Assembly (NCBI GenBank): GCA_002794735.1
Contig: NBAZ01000007.1
Coordinates: 248,001-312,000 of the forward strand
Reading direction: 5' to 3'
DNA from: Pyrrhoderma lamaoense
Taxonomy: Eukaryota; Basidiomycota; Agaricomycetes; Hymenochaetales; Hymenochaetaceae
Length of the DNA: 64,000 bases
Positions 56,157-64,000 of the stretch are shown here, piece by piece. How positions within the stretch are numbered: position 1 is the stretch's first letter; each line of letters starts with the position of its first letter. Below the pieces are notes generated by a model. That model was not told the DNA's origin and made no database searches. It saw only the letters and a program-made list of their open reading frames with translations. Made by a program: the position numbers and the translations under genes.

Positions 56157-59100
56157 TCAAAAACTAGTATCACTCCAAGCACTATGACTGTGCCTCCTAT
56201 ACTGCCTCCGAAGAGAACCAACACTGACACTAAAACTCCTAGCTGATCCACCAATAACGTCCGATTCTAAATCCATCACTCCGTCTGTAGACTCAAACGT
56301 GGATAGTCTACGCCGGGGTGGGGCTGGATGTGTCCTCGTGGAAGGACGAGTCATGGCGCGAGGTAGAGTCGTAGTAGTAGTAGCTGTAGCTGTAGTGGTA
56401 GTGGTGGTATTAGAAGCTCCGTAACGAGATGGTGATTCTGAGAGTAGGTGCGTTCGGGATTCGCCACCTTCTACTTCTCCTCCTTCGTCTTCGTCTTCTT
56501 CTTCGATTACTCCGTCGGTATCTTCGTCGCTAGTAGCATATTCAAGAGCATTGATCGGTTTCCGAATATCTCCAACAACACCATCGTCTCGTCGTTGTCG
56601 TCCTCCTCCTTCGTTCACGCCGCCTTCTCCCCGGGCTTGGTTAGCACTCTGCTCTGCGTTTCCATTCGCTATACCTGTGAAGACATGACCGGTTTCGGAA
56701 CGTGTACTGGGCTTACGCCTTATATCTTGTCGCTGATCAACTAGTGCCTTCTCAGGGATCTAAGTCATTTTCCCAGTCAGTTCTACGTGTATATCCAGCA
56801 ACAACGACAAAAAGAAGTGGATAGGGAGAAGAAGTAGAAGTAGGGTAGATCGAGAGAGAACGAGAAGGGGATGGACGAGAAGATGTAGATGTAAATCCGT
56901 ACCGGAAGCCGCACACAAAAGGCCAAGAACGTCGACACGGCAGCGTAGATAAAAACAGCTCTCAACGAGATCGCGTAAGAATCCCTCGCGGCGCGTTGCA
57001 GGTCCGGAGGAAGGGTTGCAACGAGCTTCGAAGAGTGCCTTATCTGGCGTACGAGACGCTCGGCTTCCGGACCTGGTCTATCGATACGTGCTCGAAGTTC
57101 ACGATCAAGAACGGATTGGAAGATGGAGGAAGCTATGCCGACTCCACCTACTTGTCCAATTCCTCGGAATAATTGACCAAAACCGGTTCCGACGGCCATT
57201 ACTGAGTCTATCAAGAGTATCAAGGTTTCCTGTTAGTAGAGTATTTTGAGATGGATATTAGTAGAACACTCACGGGGTATATGGGCAAGAAGTGCAACTG
57301 CGGGCTATTAGTAGGTGCTGAATAATTAAATGATATGACTTACTCAGAGTTGTCTGTGATAAAGATCTTAGTATGATAATATACATGTATATTACGATAA
57401 TACTCACTTGAAGAACAACAGCATTTCCAAACCCAAGAGGTATCTGAAAACCAAATTAAGTCATACAAAACCTTATCTTGAATAGGATATCGCCATGCAA
57501 CGTACGATACTAAACCACATCTGGAACCAGTTAGAATCTTCACGTAAAGCTGCAATGGAGATAGCAGCAATGAATGGGAAACTCCCAAAGATCAAATTTA
57601 GCATCTTATATTTCCCCGTTCGGTGCATCATGTAACTAGAGAAAGGGCCAGATCAGGGGAGGTTGATAATCAAACTAGGCATTTTAAGTATAGCAAGTAA
57701 TTGCTCACCCAGCAAATAACGACCCACACGACATCGAGATGCTATTCGGCAGCAGATGAGCTCCTATAAAGTAAGTCGAAGATCAGTTAGAGTATTTCCT
57801 TTGACTGTACTCGGCACATCTTGTTTAGTATTAATACATACCGGCTGTGCTTGCACTTGTCAGGGCGACAGTTTCAAACCACATAGGGAAGAAATACATA
57901 ATTGAGAAGTTACAGTTAGCAACAAAGAAGTTTTGCATCCCAATAAGCACAGGTATTTTCTGGCGAATCAGAAACGGTGCTAGCACAGGTTCTGGGGCAA
58001 TGAGTAGTTCGAAGATAACAAAAACGATAAAAAGGACAATCGACACGGTAAAAGGAACATAAACGCTTGATTCGTGCCACTGCAAAGAGAACAAGGGTTA
58101 AAAGACTGGTAAACTAGATTCAAATTAAATGACACGAACGCTTCCTTCTTCGTTGTATTTACTACTTAGAAATATCAGGAATGATAAAACCTGAAGTGTG
58201 TTAGCTTCAAACACATTTTTTAGAATGGATGGGTTCTTTACAGAGAAAAGAAGCGTGAACGTTCCACCCCAGTCGATTCGTTTAAGTACTTCCTTTGCGC
58301 CTTTACTCCTCCCCTGATAGGTTAATTATTATTAAAGCTATTGTAGATATATGCTGTTAAGAAGATGACCGACTTACAGGAGTAACATAGTGAAGGTTTA
58401 CACTAGTCAAGATTAGAGAGATTGCAAACAACGGCAATTGCATTATAAATGCCCATCTCCACCCAAAACTGATGAGAATACGACGCTGCTTAACACTTCC
58501 GAAGAATTTTGAATACGTTATACTTATACATACCGATCACTTATATATCCCCCAAATGGCCCACCTAAACCCATTCCCAACTATAAGAAGTTCTCACTGA
58601 GAAAGTTGTACATATTTTTGGCATTTGAGAACTCACGCCATTGAAGATATTTGCAACCCCTTGAGCCAATCCACGGGACTGGAATGATATCTAGTCAAAA
58701 TTGGTACAAGGAATTCAGGCCATTCGACTCACCCGTATTGTATACATATCGCTCACAATTATCCTGCACATATAAGATTATGGACTCGTTACGATTGTAG
58801 GAACTTACTGAGAAGTGGTAAATATACCTCCACCCCCGAGTCCACCTAGCTAGCATATAGTCAGTTATGTTGCATGATTTGGTTGGTCGTGAGATCTTAC
58901 AAATCTGGCAATAATGAGCATTTCCATATTTTGAGATAATCCACAAGCCAAAGTTCCTATTCCCGCAGAAAGCACCGCTAATTGGTTGGCCCCGCGGCGC
59001 CCCATTACGTTTGAAAGTCGGCCATACAAAGGGGCTGCCGAGGATCAGCATCAGTATATACTGACAGATGAATCGAAGACTACGTACTGAATGTACACGT

Positions 59101-59646
59101 AGCGAGAAGGTAACTGGTGTGTGTGGCGTAGAAGAGCAATAAGAGCAATGAAAATTTTGCATATACAAGGAACTCACGAAGTCCCTAGCCAACTGGCTTG
59201 GTTAGATTTCTTGAACTCCGAAGAGATAGAAGAAAGAACTGTCATAGATGTAACTTGAGTTTAGTTTGACCAAGTTTCGTTAAAACGAACTGACGGGTAG
59301 CGACGAGTGTAGCTACATTAACAATACTCAACATTAGGATAAAAGTGTATCACATATGTTGATAGGACATACTGTTCAAGGACTGGGGCAATTGAATTTG
59401 AGCAACAATGCATTTACTTTCAAGAAACCGAAAAACGCTCACAGAAAGAAAAGTAGCCGTCCATATTCCTGCAAGGATAGCGTAACGATTGTGTTTTGAA
59501 ATGTCCAGAGGACCTGGCCTGGCTTTGACTTCCTGAAGAATCTCATGTTGCCCTCTGTCATTAGAACGTGGATGAGAGCGGCGGGACCTATCTGGGGACG
59601 CAGGTCCACTGCCAAGAAGAGCGTCACGTTCCGAGGGCTGAGGCAT
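56157..59646 (-). CDS. MFS transporter, DHA2 family (Fnx1/Vba-like)
   Basis: Proton-coupled drug or amino-acid transporter with about 14 membrane helices; Fnx1/Vba relatives act at the vacuole, but location is inferred. Twenty-one exons join in phase to 742 residues: 59443-59646, 59373-59382, 59295-59312, 59178-59238, 59088-59113, 58901-59034, 58809-58849, 58733-58763, 58637-58678, 58534-58580, 58378-58468, 58242-58313, 58140-58190, 57842-58079, 57709-57763, 57506-57635, 57408-57443, 57344-57353, 57274-57297, 56903-57207, 56157-56759. Family marks: LNTTLVATLLSSISSEF (helix 1), NQASWLGTSYLLATCTFTPL, GRLSNVMGRRG (motif A), SRGLAQGVANIFNGLGMGLG and GPFGGYISDRFGWRWAF (motif C region). Two exons are only 10 nt. 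A polar, acidic C-terminal tail of about 170 residues extends beyond the last helix. No frameshifts needed. Confidence 0.92.
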
Positions 59647-59905
59647 TTTAGTCCATATAGATAACAGAAGATGCAGCAAGTGCGCTCAGTTTGTCGGCCA
59701 CTAGTACAAAGTCTATAACACACAAAAATAGTATTTACCATCATAATCATTGATCGGTATAAAGAGCCGATTGACCCGGCTTATTAAACATCCTAAACCT
59801 GGACATGTAGATCTTTGTGGGTCCCTACTGGGCTTTGCTTGTCTTATGGTCTCTTTCTGTCTCTATTTACTGTGCAACCTTGCTCAGTCCTCACATGCGT
59901 CTACG
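59647..59905. promoter_or_regulatory. Divergent promoter, transporter and forkhead gene
   Basis: A compact 259-bp region between two outward-facing start codons. If the forkhead protein starts at the in-frame upstream ATG (59843) the shared region is shorter still. Confidence 0.5.
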
Positions 59906-61506
59906 ATGAACTCCCGGCTCAGCACAACAACATGGTATCAAGACTCTAGCTCTAGCTCATCTCCATCTGCTTCTCCCACCGAACCCCTCCTTGCTCTCGT
60001 TCCCGCCTCCTTCCACGAGTCCGATGAGGAAGACAATGATGAAAACCACGTTCCTTTCGATATTCACCAGTACTTTGGTCTTTCCCCCGGTACCCCGATC
60101 TGTCTCGATAGTCTTCCTGATCCTGCTCCAGGCCAAAAACCTGCTTATACTTATGCAACTCTCGTGAAGCTAGCTATCTGGTCTAGTCCTCAACGTAAAC
60201 TTACCCTTGCAGGCATATACGAAGCTCTTGAAAAAAGATTCAGCTGGTTCAAAGAGTGTGAAAATCCCAACGCTTGGAAGGTGAGACTGGTATTGTTTTA
60301 CTCTTCACAGAGTCATTTTTCGGAAAACCTCTTTGCTTTGTTTTCTTATTATTCCCTTTTACAGACATCAATCAGGCACAGCCTCTCATTACTATCCGTT
60401 TTTGTGAAGCTTCCAATGGACATACACATGCATGGGAAGGGATGTAACTGGACTGTAGATTTTACAAAGGGTGATGGTTACAAACGGCCCCGAAAACGTG
60501 GACCCAAAAAAGTCAATGGTCAGGGGAACGTCGCTACTCAAGAAACATCGGGAAGCTGTACAGAAAGATCCCATGAGAGTTCTGGCGCATCCACAGACGC
60601 GACAACAACAACATCAACTGAGGAACGGCCACCTCAAATGACAATGCCTGATGGAAAACCTGTTCCTCTGGAAGCGGCTTCACCTGAACCTCAATTTCGA
60701 CATTATCGAATGTGTACTTATCTTTATCCTGGTCAAGATGGTTCATTACCACCAGTTCCATCTTCCGATGTCTTAAAACTCGTCGAGAAAGTTGTGGAGC
60801 CTCCTCCCGTCCGGCGATACCCTCGTATCATGCGCAGATCAAGTCCCTTGACTCCTAATGGGGTATCAACAAAGTCAGAACGTGGACGGAACAAGCATGG
60901 TCAGCTTCGTGGTCGTCTAACGACGGCAAATACAATAATGTTTAACTCGCATACATCTCCGACGCCGGCGGAGAGAGATGATGAGCGTTATTTTCAACCG
61001 TCACCAGCATCCTACCAAGCTTACCATGTTGCCTCTTCAATTGCGACGTCCCAAACTTGGAATACAGCAGATCAGCCAGCTAACTTGGATAAGCGGCTTT
61101 CTCCCACTAGTGGCCGTGTACACACTAGTTGTGCGGTCTGTCAAAATGATGTGAATCAACTAAACTGCAAGGACAAAGTGAATGAACGAGAGAACCCAAT
61201 ACTGATGCGCTCAATAATAATGAACTAGCGAATGTAAATGATAATTCAGAAATTGAAGATTTTAGTACTGAAACAAATTCCAGGCGCTCACGAAACAAAC
61301 GCAATGCTCCAGATACTGTTATCGATTCGTCGCTTGCTGATTTTCCCTCAAAAGAGAAGCGTAGGCGGGCACACCCGACAACACATACTGATTTTCCATT
61401 TGATAACGCGTTGTCACGTTGTTATCAACATTTCCACGTATCATTTCTGAGCATAACGATCAACATCACTCAACATTGTATCTACTGGAACACTCATATA
61501 TGTTAA
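59906..61506 (+). CDS. Forkhead transcription factor (one apparent frameshift near the C-terminus)
   Basis: Winged-helix DNA-binding protein; fungal relatives control cell-cycle or stress gene expression, the role here being unknown. Exons 59906-60280 and 60365-61506. The forkhead domain spans about residues 78-165: KPAYTYATLVKLAIWSSPQR, KLTLAGIYEALEKRFSWFKE, then across the intron NAWKTSIRHSLSLLSVFVKL and GKGCNWTVD. A basic nuclear-localisation stretch KRPRKRGPKK follows. The N-terminus is Ser-rich and acidic. The 84-bp intron is a multiple of three and stop-free, but splicing is required for the WK-TSIRH core. The frame ends prematurely at 61228 (NPILMRSIIMN); adding one base at 61195-61197 continues naturally as NTDALNNNELANVNDNSEIE to TAA at 61504-61506, giving 505 residues. 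ATG 59906 is chosen over 59843 because the extra sequence would be hydrophobic. Confidence 0.88.
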
Positions 61507-62168
61507 AATCTTGGATTTTTACCCGCACAGCCGGTGTGACGCTATTATATTTTAATTTTTTTATTTCCTCATATCTTGACATACTAACAGAATTGGAATC
61601 ATAACTCAAATTATCTTGTATTTGCATTCATCTCTCTCTGAATTCTACCCATGTCCCCAACATGTATGTTATCGTTCTACTCTTTACTTTTTCCCTCCTA
61701 CCTGTCGGCCTCTCCCATTGGCTCTTATTATAACCTCCTCTCATCATTTACTTTCTTCCTTCTCCTATTTTAGGTAGCGATCTCTCGGTTACACCTTCCC
61801 TAACATCCTGATTAGTTACATTGTTTTATCACCAATACTAGCCTTATTGGTGACAACTATACGTTTAAGGGCGTAGAAGATGACAAATTTACATCTCAAC
61901 TTCTGCGTTATACACATGATCGTGTCTGCATTCAATTGTGTGGAGGACAATTCCCGCATTCAAATTCAGTATTGTCCTGCTTAGGCTCGTGACTTAACCC
62001 ATATAATAAAAGAAGTCTCAGATTTAATCTGATGACTTATGGTCATCAACTACTACTATTTCATCGAACTTGCTATATTCTCTTGAGCATTCCTCAAACG
62101 TACAGGACCTTCAATTCTTGCATATACCTAATATATTACCGTATTTGGATTCACTGCTGGCTGCTATT
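61507..62168. other. Intergenic stretch, forkhead to cupin gene
   Basis: 662 bp, pyrimidine-rich in the middle (about 61625-61790), no supported gene. It should hold the forkhead 3' end and the cupin promoter. Confidence 0.45.
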
Positions 62169-62550
62169 ATGACAAGTTCAGATGCAAGAAGCCTGGCACA
62201 GAAGTTTGAAGAGGAGGCCAAGGAACGGGGCTTCAAACATGTATTTACATGGACCGATTCTCCGTAAGTCTATTACTCCAAGTATACGTACTGCGCAGGC
62301 TTTAGAATCGGAAGTTAGATCAGAGAGAGATAACTAGATTATCTTTAGACGCGCGTACTACCCGCCACATTCGCACCGTGGGCTAACAACGCACTTGATA
62401 GTTCGGGGACAGCTTACCATAGCTTATCCGCAGGACCCAAATCCAACTCGTAACACATTTGGGCCTGGAGCTTGCGTAGATGTAGACGCAGGCCGAATGC
62501 ACGAAGTCTGGATTGGGGAGGACGGGTGCACATATGTTATCGGTGAATAA
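62169..62550 (+). CDS. Small cupin-domain protein
   Basis: Two exons, 62169-62263 and 62349-62550, join in phase to 98 residues. The start is MTSSDARSLAQKFEEEAKER and the exon join is at TDSP/RAYYP. The second exon is a compact RmlC-type cupin barrel: YYPPHSHRGLTTHLIVRGQ (motif 1, with HSH supplying metal-ligand-like histidines) and GACVDVDAGRMHEVWIG (motif 2, with the second histidine), ending TYVIGE. Such single-cupin proteins may bind metal and act as small enzymes or binding proteins; the substrate is not predictable. The gene lies 437 bp upstream of glycogen phosphorylase on the same strand. Confidence 0.85.
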
Positions 62551-62987
62551 TGAGTAATTGCAATTACAAGTAACTCAACTCCGTTACGCTACTATGTGAC
62601 TATAATAGTCCGAGGAATACTAGAAAAAATAAGCATTGATGTGTTTAAATATTTAAAATAAGTAACGTAAAGGCTCGGAACGGAAAAAAAGTATTTAAAA
62701 TGCCGGGGACAACTCCATGTATAGCCATCAACTTACCATACCTGGGTGTACACATGCTTTATGTGACCGAATGCTCCCGATTGTGGGAGATGAATGGGTG
62801 AATAATATAGATATGATAATGTAAATAAACGAATTTCGTCATAAATCCATAAGGATTCTCTTAGGAACAACGGGATCCTTTATCTACTTGGCCGTCCACA
62901 GGACCAAGCTACCGCCCCAGTGGACATCCCCTCTTCTCCCTCCTCTCAGAAGCTGGTATTCTCACTACTGGCCCACGGGAAAATACC
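62551..62987. promoter_or_regulatory. Upstream region of glycogen phosphorylase
   Basis: 437 bp with no open reading frame of note; expected promoter and leader of the downstream gene. Confidence 0.45.
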
Positions 62988-64000
62988 ATGACTTCTACTA
63001 TCGACACTAAACAAATTGGTCAACCAAAGCGGCAGCGCCGCCATGTTAGAACTCTTACCGGTATGAAACCGACGCATTTATGTCTTTTACGTGAAAGTAT
63101 ATTGACAACCTCGTGTCTGTTGCTTTTTCAACATCCGACAAAACAATATGCCCTGTGTTTTTCTGGATCAGGTTTCATACCAGACAAGGACGAGTCCGGT
63201 AAGGAGATCTGGCCTCGCGGAGATGAGGCGACTTGGAAAGCCGGCATCCGCGGCGTAGACGCCGTAAGTATCTGGTTCTCCCTGTTACTCATAAAATTCA
63301 TTGAAGCATATACTGACTACTTCTCTCATAATTCTGTGTTCGTAAACGGGCTTCTTCCTTGTACTTCGATCTGAGAATAGGATGTACCTTCTATTTCCAA
63401 GTCTATCGTGAACCATGTTCAGACGTCACTAGCGCGTCAGGCGTACAATCTCGATAATGCAGGTGCCTACCAGGCCGTTTCTCTTTCTGCACGCGATGAT
63501 TTGATTGTACGTACATGTATCTATTTTGATCATCTCGCAATAACTCGAACTCAATGTTTATCATTCCGGTTTCTGTACACGTTCGATGAACATATTCTAG
63601 GTCAATTGGAATGATACTCAACTCCATTACTCAAGAACAGCGCCGAAACGCGCGTATTATCTCTCATTGGAATTTTGATGGGCAGAGCTCTCGACAATGC
63701 TATTCTGAATCTAGGGCTCAAAGATGAATTCAGGGAGTCTGCTGATAAACTCGGATTCAACCTTGAGGATCTCATCGGTTCGTTTTGCCGATATGCATTC
63801 ATTCCATATTTGAAGCTTAGTTTGTTTCGAAAATATTTTATTAACAGATTGTGAACGAGATGCTGGTCTCGGTAATGGTGGTCTTGGTCGTCTCGCCGCG
63901 TGTTACTTAGATTCTAGTGCAAGCTCAGAACTTCCCGTTTGGGGCTATGGTTTGCGCTACAAGTATGGTATCTTTCAACAGCTTATTGCTGCGGACGGTT
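62988..64000 (+). CDS. GPH1: Glycogen phosphorylase, 5' part (cut by window end; one apparent frameshift)
   Basis: Releases glucose-1-phosphate from glycogen, a PLP enzyme of the cytosol. Exons in the window: 62988-63060, 63172-63263, 63381-63506, 63601-63777, and 63848 to the window end. The reading begins [20 protein letters not shown] and continues [78 protein letters not shown], then the strongly conserved [20 protein letters not shown] and [19 protein letters not shown]. Exon 4 is one base short at the T run 63673-63676: LSLEF and [10 protein letters not shown] are in different frames and one more T joins them as LSLEFLMGRALD. The remaining roughly three quarters of the protein, including the PLP lysine, lies beyond the window. 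Confidence 0.94.

Overview
This is a nuclear genome segment from a basidiomycete fungus, probably an agaricomycete. Almost every gene carries many short GT..AG introns (about 45-85 bp). Two multi-pass membrane families typical of mushroom-forming fungi are present (a putative 7TM receptor and a DUF6534-like protein), and several single-copy eukaryotic housekeeping genes are recognisable. I saw no tRNA, rRNA, CRISPR or bacterial-style operon. Products, exons and splice sites were inferred by reading frames and splice signals by eye; no database search was run.

Layout. 1.1-4.0 kb (-): two-finger C2H2 transcription factor with a long polyQ/low-complexity tail. 4.0-15.7 kb: 11.7 kb without a gene I can support, rich in microsatellites and pyrimidine tracts. 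15.7-17.3 kb (+): RPF2. 18.6-20.3 kb (+): 7TM protein. 20.6-23.6 kb (-): ubiquitin protease UBP14. 25.1-25.9 kb (-): a 174-aa protein of unknown function. 25.9-29.9 kb: mostly empty, with one weak small-gene candidate. 29.9-31.8 kb (+): F-box protein. 32.0-33.6 kb (+): splicing factor PRP46. 33.9-35.2 kb (-): TFIIS. 35.7-36.3 kb (-): SUMO. 36.7-39.3 kb (+): phospholipase D-like protein. 40.2-42.5 kb (+): DUF6534-like membrane protein. 43.7-45.5 kb (-): glutathione reductase. 46.1-46.7 kb: a 632-bp MITE-like element. 48.5-51.7 kb (-): SR-protein kinase. 53.6-55.3 kb (+): unrecognised 573-aa protein. 56.2-59.6 kb (-): 21-exon DHA2-type MFS transporter. 59.9-61.5 kb (+): forkhead factor. 62.2-62.6 kb (+): 98-aa cupin. 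63.0 kb to the window end (+): glycogen phosphorylase, truncated by the window.

The genes do not form a metabolic cluster. Several belong to general nuclear information flow (PRP46, TFIIS, SR kinase, SUMO, UBP14, RPF2), which is an ordinary housekeeping neighbourhood.

The most striking signal is a set of about 16 places, in seven genes, where the expected protein is recovered only if one base is added back inside or next to a short homopolymer. All are apparent single-base losses and none is a gain. They hit conserved genes such as SUMO, glutathione reductase, the SR kinase and glycogen phosphorylase. Uncorrected homopolymer deletions in the consensus are the simplest reading, but RNA data should decide. 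Other notable items are the MITE, micro-exons of 7-14 nt, a tandem array of branch-point-like TACTAAC motifs, and long overlapping frames in the zinc-finger gene.
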